From: Branchiostoma floridae
Lineage: Eukaryota > Chordata > Leptocardii > Amphioxiformes > Branchiostomatidae
Length of the DNA: 64,000 bases
Reading direction: 5' to 3'
Assembly (NCBI RefSeq): GCF_000003815.2
Contig: NC_049997.1
Coordinates: forward strand, 5,892,260-5,956,259
Shown here: in pieces, positions 1 to 10,316 of the stretch
Layout: every line of letters begins with the position of its first letter
Position numbering within the stretch: the stretch's first letter is position 1
Made by a program: the position numbers and the translations under genes
The notes under the pieces: model-generated
What the model was told of the DNA's origin: nothing
Databases searched by the model: none
Seen by the model: the letters and a program-made list of their open reading frames with translations, nothing else

Positions 1-240
1 AGAGACACAAAATGTATATATATTCACCTAGTTGTTACCGGCATTACAGCCTCAGAGTAGGTACCCAACCTGCTGAGTAAGGAGGCTAAACAGCCTTTAG
101 GTGTAACACACCAGGCTTTGTAACACACAAGCTGATACTGCGATGGGTCTTGCCATATATAATAGGGATTTAAACCCTTTAAAAGCGTAGAAATATAATT
201 GTGTGCCAAAATACGTTGGCGATTTGAACAACACATTGCA
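1..240 (-). repeat. possible relic of a LINE 3' tail
   Basis: Around 85-130 the DNA reads on the minus strand as a CVTPKG-containing stretch. It resembles the 3' tails of the LINE fragments at 58.6-59.4 kb and 61.7-62.1 kb, which also carry the words 'taacacaccag' and CVTPKGGYTGYI. No reverse transcriptase motif remains. This is a short, diverged match and could be chance plus a shared simple motif. Confidence 0.25.
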
Positions 241-540
241 TAGATTTAGAAAGCTGCATATCTCTTGTTTCTTCGACAGTCACAGTTGAAGCCCCACAAC
301 CAAGGAAATCAAACAGAAGCTACGCACAATGCCATCCTAAGAACACGTCAGCCAAAGGAGCAGGCAGGGCTACCTAGTTACGTCACAAACTTCAAGGTTG
401 ATATCGGATCTTAGGTAATATTATACGAAATAGAGTCTTTTCTTTTACAATATTCAAATTCAATTCAGGATCCTAACGTCCTTCAGTGTAAGGTTAACGT
501 CCTTGGTGAGTGCAAATGTCTGTACTAAATTTATCTTGCA

Positions 541-660
541 TGTTGTTTTTTTTTCAGTCAAGAGACCAACTTCAAAGCTCGTGCAAAAAGATGCAGTACT
601 GGAAACATAACAGCAAGAACAGCAACAGAAATTTTAGACATAAGGCCGGTGAGGCGGGGG
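541..660 (+). pseudogene. exon-like block 1 (lysine-rich, coiled-coil type), copy A
   Basis: A T-rich tract ending in CAG (about 540-556) precedes a segment beginning TCAAGAGACCAAC. Copy B (10200-10316) has the same acceptor-like border and reads VKRPTSKLEQKDAVLE, continuing into a leucine- and glutamate-rich stretch (LKDALQEASTELWKLQES) that would suit a coiled coil. In copy A an internal piece is deleted. The gene is not recognised, and both copies run into stops. Confidence 0.35.
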
Positions 661-790
661 AACTTTTATAACATATCGTTTCTCTCCAAGCAGACGTTCA
701 TTGTTTTTTTTGGGGGGGGACCTACTACTTCGTACCGTTTTGTTTATGTTTGACAAGCGGAAAGAAATCGAGTTTATAATCTTTTCACAG

Positions 791-859
791 GTACGAACCG
801 GGCATTGGGTAATGCAGAATTTGGCGAACACCCGTCCCAAAGCATACCCCTACAAACGC
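791..859 (+). pseudogene. exon-like block 2 of an unrecognised gene, copy A
   Basis: The segment is 69 nt (23 codons), preceded by a pyrimidine-rich tract ending in CACAG and followed by GTAAGT, a consensus splice donor. It translates to VRTGHWVMQNLANTRPKAYP followed by YKR, a basic peptide. Copy B at 10495-10563 has exactly the same length and frame, but its donor reads ATAAGT, so splicing there is probably lost. The length is a multiple of three. I recognise no family. It is either a host-gene exon or part of a composite element. Confidence 0.45.
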
Positions 860-1018
860 GTAAGTAAACTATATTTGTTATTATTGTTATGGATTCCTGA
901 ATATGATTGTTTCAAGTTTACTTCAGATCAGTGTAGTGCTTTACTATGTAGTGCAAGTATGGTGACCGTTTGGGTTTGTTCATCTTAACCCGTTCAATCT
1001 GTCTTTAATATCCTCAAG

Positions 1019-1114
1019 GTTCTGCACTCAACCCCGCCGACAGAGGTGTCAAGGTTCGCCTCGGTAATGCTTCATCTCCCAGCTGTTGATCTGACCAACC
1101 GTGACCACAAGAAA
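1019..1114 (+). pseudogene. exon-like block 3 of an unrecognised gene, copy A
   Basis: The segment is 96 nt (32 codons) between an AG (ATATCCTCAAG) and GTAAGA. It begins VLHSTPPTEVSRFASVMLHL. Copy B at 10729-10818 is 90 nt, six shorter, so the indel keeps the frame, which hints at past coding constraint. An alternative frame reads SALNPADRGVK. No domain is recognised. Confidence 0.45.
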
Positions 1115-1173
1115 GTAAGAAATCAAAACTGGACGAAAAACAAGCCTCAGATGGCAATTAGATTAGTAGCTAC

Positions 1174-1269
1174 TGAAGAGGATTTCCAGTACTTCAGTGA
1201 AAATAATCCATCCTTTGTAATAAGTGATACACACGATGACACAGAGGAAGTAAATGTTACTGCTGTCAG
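1174..1269 (+). pseudogene. exon-like block 4 (FQYF..ENxPSFV motif), copy A
   Basis: This reads EEDFQYFSENNPSFVISDTH and then an acidic stretch with EEVNVTAVS, followed by GTAAAT. The same peptide, diverged but in frame, recurs at 5402-5548, and as a frameshifted form at 10942-11029. Three copies of one coding-like block within 10 kb point to exon or element duplication. The function is unknown. Confidence 0.4.
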
Positions 1270-1310
1270 TAAATTAAGGAAGCTGCTGTCCAGAGGAAGT
1301 TAATCAAATA

Positions 1311-1550
1311 TTGCCAGAGTCGTTCAAGCATCAGATATTGCCAGAGTTTTTTTTTTGTCAGAGCGTCTTTGAAGTGAAACGAAAACCTTTTTATTTTATG
1401 TGTTCCGAGTGCAACCTGCGGTTCGTTGTAATAGACCCAATCTTCTACTCGGTATCGCCAAAACTCTACATGAAAGTCTGGACAGAAAAATATGTTATCA
1501 GCAAGAAGGATTTTGATAAAGTAACTATTCAAAGCAGGATAGACATATAG
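1311..1550 (+). pseudogene. coding-like open block 5, unknown protein, copy A
   Basis: An 80-codon open frame ends in TAG at 1548-1550. It reads MPESFKHQILPEFFFCQSVF and ends KKDFDKVTIQSRIDI. The homologous stretch in copy B (11071-11300) carries small deletions that break this frame. One CSEC pair (about 1402) is seen but no full zinc finger. The protein is not recognised. Confidence 0.35.
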
Positions 1551-1684
1551 CATGACAGCTCCGCATAATGTAGGTATAATTCTGCGAAAAAAATCGCTTC
1601 AGGATAGATTATTGATTATATTTCTTCTATCTATGAATAAAGAATGATTTTACTCCTAGCTGCCCCCCCCCCCACCTTCGACAG

Positions 1685-1797
1685 GTACTGGTAATAATGA
1701 AGACACCTCGATGAGTAATGATGAAGAGCAGGTGTATGGTGCAGGGGATGCTCCTCCTAATGCCCTATTGAAGCCATATCAGAAGTGCAACTACAAT
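1685..1797 (+). pseudogene. exon-like block 6 (acidic, GxxPxALLK), copy A
   Basis: The block lies between a C-rich tract ending in ACAG and a GTAAGT donor at 1798. It encodes TGTGNNEDTSMSNDEEQVYG and then a segment ending LLKPYQKCNYN. Copy B (11659-11789) has a cleaner acceptor (TTACTCCTGCAG) and reads EEQVYVAGYVPIALLKQYQK. The conserved borders and matching donor support an exon. The family is unknown. Confidence 0.45.
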
Positions 1798-2065
1798 GTA
1801 AGTTTGCGCACGGAACGGAGCAGACCAGACCACGTTCAGACGTTCGCCCTATGAAAACACTGCAAGGTCTCCGCCCAAACATGTCTGTCTTGAGTCCACT
1901 GGTTGCTCCTTAAATCGCCAAAAGTCTTAGTAGTAGGGCACGTGTCTGGCCTCAGAAATGGGATTCGTAACTGCTGCGCTTGGTGCGGAGCTCCGTTGAA
2001 AGGTCATTGCACAGGGTCCACGACGAACTTCCCCGTCCTTTCTTCTTCACCTTACCCCTACCGGA

Positions 2066-2950
2066 CGTCAGATCAGAGGCCTACACGAACTCACAAACTT
2101 CCTGGAGCCTTCCTGATTGATGGTGTTCCGCGGTGGCCCACCATCAAGCACACGGGCCACTGGTGACGGAACGGAATGAATCTGACAAGGGGTTTTTCAA
2201 AAAGAATGAAATTAAGTTTGATATTTGACATGTCTTCGTGGCCCACTGTCCAGCTACTCCACATCGTCCTGACATGTAACGGACCGAGCACAGACGATCG
2301 CCCCATCTGTAAACCCTGCCGACAAGAATTCCCCCTGGTGCCACATGATGAACTGATTGAGACCCTGACGACCACCGCATGGGAAATGGACCATGATTAG
2401 GCCGGAACATGATTCCAATTTGACGCTTTGTTTTTCTCAATATTTGCTATTTGGCATTCTTCTTATATATTAGTGTATCAAAGGCCTGCACGGAGTCCCA
2501 AACTTCCTGAAGCCCTCCTAATCGATTATGTTCTGCGGTGGCTCACCGCCCAGCGCACGGGCCAGCAGCTAGATCTGACCGGTGACGTAACAGAACGGAA
2601 TCTGGTCATTTTGTGATACCGAAGCATTGAATTTGTGAAAAATGTAATTGGAACGAATTACTTTTCGAACAAGAATTCCCTCTGGTGAACTTTATGGACT
2701 GACGACTACCGCATGGAAAAGGACAATGATTCGAAACATGATTGCGATTTGGCGCATTGTTTTTTTTCCTCAATTCGCTATTTGGCATTTTTCTTATATA
2801 TTAGTATATGTGACATTTTGCATTCTTCTTATATATTGCTATATCAAAAGGCCTGCATTGACTCCCAAACTTCCTGAAGTTCTCCGAATCTATGATGTTC
2901 AGAATGTTCTGAACCGTCCAGCCACTATCTCTTACTGGTGACCTAACGGC
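2066..2950 (+). repeat. three copies of a ~370-bp exon-like repeat unit
   Basis: Units begin AGGCCTGCACG or AGGCCTACACG at about 2078, 2483 and 2850. They share 'CAAACTTCCTGAAGCCCTCC', 'CACACGGGCCAG' and 'GTGACGGAACGGAA'. The fullest unit encodes a KLPGALLIDGVLRWPTVQ-like peptide, then TGQLLDLTGD, then a part like QEFPLVPHDELIETLTTTAW. More copies lie at 9060-9380, 12066-12260, 12415-12700 and partly at 14165-14225. Most are frame-broken. The unit occurs next to the gypsy-like protease at 8755, so it may belong to that element. Confidence 0.55.
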
Positions 2951-2999
2951 ATGCACCTCACCGCAATCCTGCTGACAATATCGCTCTGGTGCACTTTAT

Positions 3000-3650
3000 A
3001 AAGGACTGATCTCGACGACCCTGATGACCCTCACAAGGAAAATTATTCTTCATATATTTCTTTATCAATTGACGACAGGCCCTTCATTTCATTTTTTTAA
3101 TTATTGATGATTTACGTTGCACCGATTTTGCCATATTCGGAAGTCTTAATTAATAAAACAAGGCGACACCTCAAAAATGGGGAACGGGATGACGGAAAGT
3201 GTGACAGAAGTCGTAACACGACTGAAAGCTACACGTGGAGACAGGAGCTTTGCAGTTAAGGATTAGCATTCTATAACTTCCCCGATCCTGACCCACTGCC
3301 ATACGACGATCGTAACACCCCATATTTCTTTCTTGGGGACGATGCCTTTGCTCTAAGAACCTACACGATAAAGCCATACTCTCTCAGAGGTCTCCCCAAA
3401 GAACAGCGTATCTACAACTACCGCATCTCTCGTTGACGTTGAGTGGTGGGTGCGTTTGGCATCTTAGCTCAACGCTTTCAAGTCACCGGGAAAAGTTTTT
3501 TGTGTTGTTGTGTGTTGCATTGGCCAAAAATATATATTTCAAGATCTAAAAAAAAGTATTCACGTACGAAGCCAATCGGTTTAAGACGAACCAGGCTCCA
3601 GCAGTGATGGATCTCGGCACTTATTTTATATTGACTTAAGGGCGTACTTT
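3000..3650. other. no recognisable feature
   Basis: I see AT-rich unique-looking DNA with scattered stops in all frames, no exon-like borders that repeat elsewhere, and no domain motif. Confidence 0.4.
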
Positions 3651-3651
3651 T

Positions 3652-3720
3652 ATGAATGTCTTGTATCTTGACTTCAGAAATGCCTTTGACTCGGTACCGC
3701 ACCAACGCCTATACAAGTTA
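3652..3720 (+). pseudogene. reverse transcriptase palm fragment of a non-LTR retrotransposon
   Basis: The frame from 3652 reads MNVLYLDFRNAFDSVPHQRL. This matches the LYLDFxKAFDSVPHxxL block (first catalytic aspartate) of LINE reverse transcriptases. Nothing before or after it resembles the rest of ORF2. It is a tiny relic, oriented plus. A similar relic of another copy sits at 7498-7563. Confidence 0.7.
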
Positions 3721-3754
3721 CCGGTAAGAAATATTCATGGTAGGTTCAGTGAGC

Positions 3755-4510
3755 ACCTTTCAACATGGCGGTCTGACAATTCTAGTCGTATGAGCCACAA
3801 AGAGCAAAATTTAACATAGCCGCTGAATGTACAATGACCACAAAAACTGCTAAACTCAGGGAAATGACATGTCCTGCACCTGTGGCATAGTAAAGAACAG
3901 CGTACCATATTCCCCCAAACACAAAATGTGGCGGTCACCTCAGCCACGGCCATTCCGTACGGACCGGCAGAAAACATGACCAGAACGAGAGAACATTTCA
4001 ATCGCTCTATGTGTTTGTGAGTTGGTTGAGCTATTGTGGGTTGCAAATAGATAGGGTCTGAATGGCAAAACTATGGGCTAAATGAAGGCCAGGGTGGGAA
4101 ATGAAATGATACAAGCTCCACATCGGCTTTCACTCCACACAGTGCTGCCGAGGCAAGTCTGGACACGGACTTCGTGTTCCAAATCACACGTCAATCCTGC
4201 ATATCCCTCGGCGTTGCACATTCTCTGTCAATTACAAGTCTGGATATCCTGCAGACAGAAAATCTGTGATTTTGACGACTTCAAAACTTCGTGAGGAAAC
4301 TACAGATTTTAAATGGCTATTTACTACTGTGTATTTGTCACTAGGTTGATACGACCAAACAAGCCTTTTAAGTGGGTCAAGACTTTAAATGACAGGAAGC
4401 ACAAGCAGGCTATTATAAAACAAGTTAGTTTCATGTATGTCAGATTTCAAATCTGAAGCGAGATCACTAAAAATACGAAAATGAAACATATAATGGCAAG
4501 TTATGTAAGT
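3755..4510 (+). repeat. ~750-bp dispersed repeat, copy 1
   Basis: The sequence from CAACATGGCGGTCTGAC to about 'GAAGCGAGATCACTAAA' recurs in the same orientation at 21608-22425, with many substitutions but the same landmarks (GAGCCACAAAGA, ATGGCGGTCACCTCAGCCACG, CAGTGCTGC, GTCTGGATaTCCTG). No clear long ORF spans both copies. It is probably an old non-autonomous transposon. Confidence 0.65.
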
Positions 4511-5160
4511 AGTAACATAAGAAGAAAGTCTTAGTATAAATCGTGGGAAACTGCCAACAAAGCAAACAACGTGATGTCATCGTCTGACCCGGAGAGTATG
4601 AGGATCCCTTAAAACGTGTTCTAAGGTAAAAGTAAAAATAGACGTCTTGTACAGACCCGTTTCAAATGCGACATACAGAGCTCTAGATCTGATGTCTCCA
4701 TGGCAGAACCATGTAGCGGAGGAAAAGTGACTCTAAAGTATAGAATTAAAGATTGAATATGCATGATTTGAATTAAAGATGAATGATTTACTGTATCCGA
4801 CACCCAACAGCCACAGTATCTACCGATGATACGGTGTAGACGGTATCAATCTTTGTGTGTTTGACAAGAACAAAATCTGAAACAATTTTCTATATCTAAA
4901 ATCATAGTGTACCGTGGGCATATCATGGAAGTAGAACTACTTACATCTATCGGTAGGAGGGGGGAGAGGAATCAACTCACACACACAGACAGCATGTATT
5001 TATATGTATAAATAAACAAACAACTATATCTATAAATTAATAAACAATACGGAAACTTTGACAGCAAATTGGAGGATACTCCGTAACTCAAACCTATCTA
5101 ACATATTGGCAATGACATTTACTCAGAATCAGGCAAAAAAAAACTCGGCTTAATTTCAAA
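4511..5160. other. no recognisable feature
   Basis: I see AT-rich DNA with a short CA tract near 4977-4990 and a TA/AAT-rich stretch after 4995, and no coding-like block. Confidence 0.4.
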
Positions 5161-5168
5161 GAAAGCAC

Positions 5169-5548
5169 ATGATACAATGTAATTTTGCCGCAACTGCAAA
5201 TGTGACAAGGTGTCTTTTATCATCAGACAGCTCTTCGGACAGACATACTAGAGACATGAGTGTACAGTTTGCTGGTGAAAGTGAAGAGAATCTTGTGCAG
5301 CACTTTCAGACCATTTCTGCTGCAACGCCCAAGATAGACGTCAGTATTTCTTCAAGACGTACGGTGCCCCTATCTCAGATGGCAAGGAAGAAACTGCAGA
5401 TGATAAAACGTTGAAGGATCTGGTGACAAACTTGAAGTTGGATGAGTCCGCTCAAGAGGAGTTTCAGTACTTCTGTGAAAATTATCCATCCTTTGTAACA
5501 AGTGATATACACGGTGACACAGAGGAAGTAAATGTTGCTGCTGTCAGT
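5169..5548 (+). pseudogene. coding-like block with VQFAGESE and FQYF motifs
   Basis: The first part reads RDMSVQFAGESEENLVQHFQ. After a frame change the DNA reads SDGKEETADDKTLKDLVTNL and then LDESAQEEFQYFCENYPSFV. Both parts have relatives: 14915-15080 carries RDMGVQFAGESEVESLVQHF plus DGKEETAD, and 1174-1269 carries the FQYF block. The frameshift near 5350-5390 suggests decay or a missing splice. The protein is unrecognised and acidic, with no metal or catalytic motif seen. Confidence 0.45.
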
Positions 5549-6066
5549 ATCGGGTGGTCCTCGGGATATTCCGGACGTGCGACGGTCAGAATTCTACAAT
5601 CAGAATTCGCCCCTGGAACCCGTTTAACGTTGGTTTGGGGAGGTAAGTCGTATCAGAGCTTGCGTGCTACATTCTCGTGGCCAATTTGGGTCGTAGTTTG
5701 TGAGAGAAAAAAAGGCGACCTCACGGCAAATTTCGTGTGTTTGTAATGGAGTAATCTCCAAGCATATGTTAGTGGGTCATGTCCATAAGACGGTCGTTTG
5801 TCATTTCTGATGAAAACTTCACACCTGTTATTGAATTCATGAAGATATCGTTGTTTATGTTTTTCTGGCTTCCCTTTGAAGTAGCCACCCAGAAGTCTTA
5901 GATTATATAGGTTATGAAATTATTGAATAGATTACGAGGACGAACTGAACTGATATTACGCAGGTACGGGGTGGCGAGCAACACCAAGTTACGAGAGCTC
6001 CTAGATTTACCCGAATTTCAATGTATTTTTTTACCAGTTAACCTTTGTTTTCCCGGTTAGTTTACA

Positions 6067-6120
6067 TTATAAATAGTGGTACAGTAATGTAGGCCCAAAT
6101 TCAAATGGCAACGCGAATGG
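6067..6120 (+). other. start of the block shared with 15500 kb-side copy is lost here
   Basis: Upstream of the Asn-codon tract the sequence is unique. Homology to copy B begins near 6245 with 'AATTCAGGACAAGTTAAAAGG' cut to 'AATTCAGGACAAGTTA' at 15507. No feature of its own is seen. Confidence 0.25.
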
Positions 6121-6262
6121 GAACGTGAACATCAACAACATAAACAACAACAATAATGGCAACAACAACAATAATGACAACAACGGCAACAACAACAACG
6201 GGAACAATAATGGCAACAACGGCAACAATAACAACGGGAACAATAATGGCAACAACGTCAAC
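6121..6262 (+). repeat. AAC/GGCAAC trinucleotide-type repeat (Asn-rich if read)
   Basis: The DNA is an imperfect array of AAC, AAT and GGC codons, with GGGAACAATAATGGCAACAA repeated. In one plus frame it reads as poly-Asn with Gly. The antisense strand gives a Leu-rich open frame. Copy B lacks the tract, so it expanded or was inserted after the duplication. I treat it as a simple repeat, not as a protein. Confidence 0.75.
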
Positions 6263-6659
6263 AATTCAGGACAAGTTAAAAGGACACTACACAGAAAGCC
6301 GATACGAGTCTTCCAAGACCACATTCCGAACTTTAACGTCCTGAACAGCACGGAACGTGAACCGATTAGAAATACAAGAAGGTAGACAGATAAGTGTACA
6401 ACGTTTTGCAAAATAATTGCAATAGTACAGTTGAATGTAGATGGAAGCGGGAGTACTACTACAGTATGCATTTGGGAATAGGAATACATTTTTACTTAAT
6501 ACCGCCCACTATACACACTATATAACACTGGATGGGAGGGGTTGAAAACATAGCTTACACCTACATTATATACTTGTACATTGATCCTGATTTTGAGAGA
6601 TCGTGTTTTTTTCTTCCGAGGAAATAACCATGAAATTAAAACAAAAAAGCAATGAAGGT

Positions 6660-6790
6660 GGAAGAGCAGCCAACCAATTGTAGCCTCGCGCGTTTTTTTT
6701 CCGTCGACGCGTCACAATCGGCTTGCCATACAAAGACTCTCACGGAAGAACGTTTCACATTGCACAATTGCACAGGGACAACATGCTAAA
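6660..6790 (+). repeat. duplicated noncoding block with CGCGTTTTTTTTCCGTC motif
   Basis: The stretch with 'GCCTCGCGCG', a T run and 'CCGTCGACGCGTCAC' recurs at 15930-16020 as part of copy B. A related 'CAGGCTCGCACC...GCCGTCAACGTGTCA' occurs at 19811-19850. It belongs to a dispersed repeat rather than to a gene. Confidence 0.4.
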
Positions 6791-6971
6791 ACTATGTTAT
6801 TGTATTGAAACAAAAGTTTACGAAATATATCATTCTCTGTTGTAGCAAATACAATTCCATGTACATTGTACATGTATGCACTCTGCTCACGAGGTTGTTG
6901 ATTTCCTCTATTTTCCTTTCAAGAAATTATTTTCTTTGTTTACTATATTTCTTAAAAGACTCCAATCATCA

Positions 6972-7266
6972 TCATCGCAGGATATATGGAGGAAATTGAA
7001 CAGCACATTATTAGACCAACTTGAGACCATGGCTTCCAAAGCAGGTTTAGCCACATCATACCATTACAGCTGATGAAAGTGGAACAACTTGCAGAGATCC
7101 TACAGCAAAGGCTACAACAGTCGTTATCAGCAATAGAAGGATGCGACAAGTCTAACCTGATGAATGTGATGACGAAAGTGCCACCAATGTATCTGGAACA
7201 CCACAAAGCCTGTGTGATCGACCAAGGAATGCAGCGGGTCATCTACAACAGGCCTACGCTTAGCAC
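6972..7266 (+). pseudogene. exon-like blocks 7-8 (coiled-coil type), copy A
   Basis: After CATCATCGCAG the DNA reads DIWRKLNSTLLDQLETMASK and then meets GGTTTAG. After ACCATTACAG it reads LMKVEQLAEILQQRLQQSLS and continues open through NLMNVMTKVPPMYLEHHKAC to RPTLSTG (7405 for the whole open frame). Copy B (16170-16450) keeps the second half almost unchanged (VPPMYLEHHKACVIDQGMQR) but has a deletion in the coiled-coil part. The preserved peptide suggests recent function or a recent duplication. The family is unknown. Confidence 0.45.
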
Positions 7267-7497
7267 AGGACGAATACTGTCGTTACTTTATATATATACA
7301 TACTTCATTTTACTATGTGCACCGGCCCTGCCAAGCCCATGCAAGTGCGCTTTACTTTTTTTTCAAATGGTTAACTTCATTGGTGGTTGCCAGTGTAGAA
7401 TCTGACATGACTAAAACATTATGCCAGGGATTGTCCTTCCTATCCACTGGTTATGGAGGAGTTGACAGATACTTCAGGACGGGGATAAAATTGATGT

Positions 7498-7563
7498 TAC
7501 CTTGACTTCAAAAAGGCATTTGATACTGTACCACATGAACGCCTTTGCAGATTAATAGTATAA
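7498..7563 (+). pseudogene. reverse transcriptase palm fragment of a non-LTR retrotransposon
   Basis: The frame reads YLDFKKAFDTVPHERLCRLI and stops at TAA 7561-7563. This is the same RT block as at 3652, with the catalytic-site aspartate in YLDF. It lacks any flanking RT sequence, so it is a scrap. Copy B of the segmental duplication does not contain it. Confidence 0.75.
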
Positions 7564-7740
7564 GTAACAAAGTTCTGATCTCAGTGTGTCATGGGATACC
7601 GGAAACTATTGGCGTATCGCGCCAACGTGAATAAGAATTAAGCCATCTTGCTTGTGTGTGGCACCACTGTGTTACGTTCCGATTGTTGCATTAAAAAAAA
7701 ATTATCAAATATTTAGTATGAAGTCTGAATAGGTTATGGT

Positions 7741-8280
7741 ATGATCATTGCCAAGAGTAACCCCAACTGCAGTCAAGAAACGCCTTCACTTGGATCTGGA
7801 GGCTGTGGAAAAGGTTGTGCCACAGAAAAGTATGCAGATGGGGGAAACTGCAATGAGGGACCTCCAGACCCTACAACATGGGAAATTTCATTGGGGCGGC
7901 TGCGACCACCCCCACTCCCCCATCCTCAAACATCCCGCACAGTTCCATTCTTCTCACTCTACATCATCCATCCTACAGTTGTCTCCTGGATCCCGAGAGC
8001 TATGCCATATTTTACCATATTACATCTATCTTAAAAGTAGGGACAAAGTCAACACTCTTACAAAGTAAAATTGCTAAATATGATACCAACGAGTTTGAAC
8101 AAAGGGTTCTGGAATATACACAGAATAGGAAAAAAAACGTCAATCACATTTTCTGTACATTATTGTGTGCCTGAGGTTCCACTTATTGAAAATGTGAATA
8201 ATAGAGTAGACAGGGAGTTCCCGTATCACCAGCCTGGTGGACAAGTGCGAAAATCTGGTGCAGAAGTCGGCCGAGAGTAA
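7741..8280 (+). pseudogene. coding-like block 9, copy A
   Basis: Two overlapping open frames run here. The later one (8071-8280) reads MIPTSLNKGFWNIHRIGKKT and ends PYHQPGGQVRKSGAEVGRE before TAA. Copy B (16624-16979) keeps the same reading, ending QPGGQVRNPGADVSRE. Conservation of the C-terminal peptide between copies with only substitutions is coding-like. No domain is recognised. Confidence 0.4.
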
Positions 8281-8426
8281 TAAGTTCTGATAAACGTCTT
8301 ACTCCTGTCCTGCACCCAGTGATGCGCTTTGTCTTGTTACAAGTCATTTACCCTTGTTGTTTCTTTTCACTATAAAATTAATCAACTGTTATTAAATGAT
8401 TGAATCTGAATTCAATGTTAACCCAG

Positions 8427-8477
8427 GCTGCCAGCAGCACCAACAAGAGGAAGAGGCCCTCCTCTGACGCGTCCTAA
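8427..8477 (+). pseudogene. possible terminal exon with KRKR basic motif, copy A
   Basis: After TGTTAACCCAG the DNA reads AASSTNKRKRPSSDAS and stops (TAA 8475-8477). Copy B (17124-17199) has the same acceptor and reads AAAVGAKRKRTVIDDEFKEF and then EDVLDG before GTAGGT, with no stop. The KRKR pair would suit a nuclear localisation signal. The DEFKEFEDVLDG part resembles the E-[FY]-x-DVF/L-D-G linker that precedes reverse transcriptase in gypsy pol. Confidence 0.4.
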
Positions 8478-8754
8478 GTAATAATTTCTAATATATGTTA
8501 TATTTTCCTACATTCATGCTCTGATTTGTGGTGTGAAAAGTAACACAGATCAAGGTTAAGAGTAGGCAGTTATTTTTTTTTAATGTAAATCAGATCTATA
8601 GGAACAAAGATACAGTTTGTGCCCACAGGCCACCAGACCACGTGTACAGCGCTTGGCCTGTAGGTTATTGAAAAGTCGATGCAATTAAGCCCCTACGGGG
8701 ACTGCAAAGTTGATTGAGAAATAAAGTTTGTTTCATCGTCAATATGGTTTGCTC

Positions 8755-8930
8755 CTTTCCACAGTTGAACCGGTCAAAGTGTGGGACAGCTTGGGGTTCG
8801 TAGATCTGGTGTTCAATCACGGAACGGAGAGAGTGCGCTGCCTGCTGGACACCGGGGCAAACAGTAACATCATCGGTCTGGACGACTTCCAGAGACTTAG
8901 AAGAAAGCCCATCCCCAGAGTCACGTAAAC
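8755..8930 (+). pseudogene. gypsy-like retropepsin fragment (aspartic protease), copy A
   Basis: After CTTTCCACAG the frame reads VEPVKVWDSLGFVDLVFNHG and then CLLDTGANSNIIGLDDFQRL. DTGA is the catalytic aspartate loop of retroviral-type aspartic proteases, and the following NxI is also typical of Ty3/gypsy proteases. The frame stops at 8926-8928. The flap region follows only as a weak TDGSSFQADHEG echo. A second, longer copy lies at 17590-17920. I see no LTR, gag, integrase or full RT around it. Confidence 0.65.
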
Positions 8931-9059
8931 GGTACAGACTGACGGCAGTTCGTTTCAGGCAGACCATGAAGGATGTCTGAAGCTCGACAATGGATCGGAG
9001 CAGATCGGCCATGGCTTTATGCAATACCCCAACATCAATAACAAGCTTCTTTCATCACC

Positions 9060-9380
9060 ACCACACGTCAACGCCGAGCACATTCCCAACAATTTCGTCC
9101 AGCACACGGGCCAGCTGCTTTCACTGGTGACGACTGAGCGGATTGGAACGGACCGCGCACGGATGATCCCCCCTGTAAACTCTGCTGACAAAAAGTTTCC
9201 CTCTGGCGTATGAACTGACCTTGACCCTTACCTGACCTTGGCATGGAAAACGGACTACGATTATGTCAAGCACACAAGCCAGCTGCTCAGACCGGTGACG
9301 AAACGGATTGGAACGGACCGCGTACAGATGACCCCCCCCCCCTTCTGTAAACCCTGCTGACAAAATTTCCTCAGATGCCT
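9060..9380 (+). repeat. two partial copies of the ~370-bp exon-like unit
   Basis: 'CAGCACACGGGCCAGCTGC' at about 9100 and 'AAGCACACAAGCCAGCTGC' at about 9270 are each followed by GTGACGAaACGGATTGGAACGG and 'CCTGCTGACAAAA'. These match the repeat at 2066-2950 and 12066-12700. The first copy runs in the frame directly downstream of the protease fragment. Confidence 0.5.
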
Positions 9381-10200
9381 CAATTTCTTTGGACGGATCA
9401 ATAACCTGATCCCTGGCGCGGAAAATGGACTACGAGTATGGATATGATTCGGATTTGAAGCCCTGCTTTTGTTTTCAATGTGTAATATTTGATACGGTTC
9501 GTATAAACTCTATATTGGCATATGTGATATTTGGCATGTGTTATTTTTCTTACATGTGATATTGGTACGTGTAAACATTTTGCATTAATGTCATGTATGC
9601 AGGCGAAGGCTATCTGCAGGAAGCAGCAGAGGCCACTGGTGATAGTCCTCAAATTAACAGATGCTGCTGCTGGATCAATGTATTAGTTCAAACGATTAGT
9701 GAAAAAACAATTCTTAGGCCGTAAACTTGACTTTAGCCTTGAGCTGTAGCAGTTTTTAAGTAAATAAATCATTCCCTCTCTGTCTCTCTTGATCTTGGCG
9801 AGGCTTGGTTACTATAATTAACCGATGAGCTTGCGTTCCAAAATAAATTGGGGATTTTAATAAAAATAGAGCCTAGATTTTGAAAGCTGCATGCCTCTCT
9901 TGTTTCTGCCAGTCACAGCTGAAGCCCCAAACAGGGACATCCAAATGAAGCGAAGCACAATGTCATTCTAACAACACGTCAGCATAAAGAGCAGGAAAGA
10001 TCAGACAAGGCTACCCAGTTACGTCTCAAACTTCAAGGTCTATATCGGAACTTAGGTAATATTATAACAAATAGATTCTTTCTTTTACAATATTCAAATT
10101 TAATTCAGGATCCCAACGTCCTTCATACAAAAGTGTATGGTTAATGTCCTTGATGAGTGCAATTTTCTGTAATAAATTTATCTTGCATATTTTTTTCCAG

Positions 10201-10316
10201 TCAAGAGACCAACTTCGAAGCTTGAGCAAAAAGATGCAGTACTGGAAAGACCTCAGCTCCTGAAAGATGCACTACAAGAAGCCTCCACAGAATTGTGGAA
10301 ACTCCAGGAATCATAG
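10201..10316 (+). pseudogene. exon-like block 1 (coiled-coil type), copy B
   Basis: TTTTTTCCAG precedes SVKRPTSKLEQKDAVLERPQ. The stretch that follows is rich in Leu, Glu and Lys and ends at TAG (10314-10316). The heptad-like spacing of L residues suggests a coiled coil. It is longer than in copy A, which lost the middle. Confidence 0.4.

Larger units (their letters stand above)
230..8660 (+). repeat. copy A of a large tandem segmental duplication
   Basis: Long stretches here recur in the same order and orientation 8.7-9.7 kb downstream (230-530 with 9885-10190, 540-2000 with 10190-11975, 6240-8500 with 15500-17130). Identity is interrupted by indels and by inserted material (2.4-5.1 kb here, 12.3-14.8 kb in copy B). 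The shared parts include exon-like blocks with matching splice-like borders, so a gene or a composite transposable element was duplicated. Drift in the offset, from 9.7 to 8.7 kb, reflects unequal insertions and deletions. Confidence 0.8.

Noticed and set aside
6067..6489. Minus-strand 140-codon Leu-rich frame and plus-strand Asn-rich frames
   Set aside because: They are low-complexity readings of the AAC/GGC repeat, and copy B of the duplication lacks the tract.
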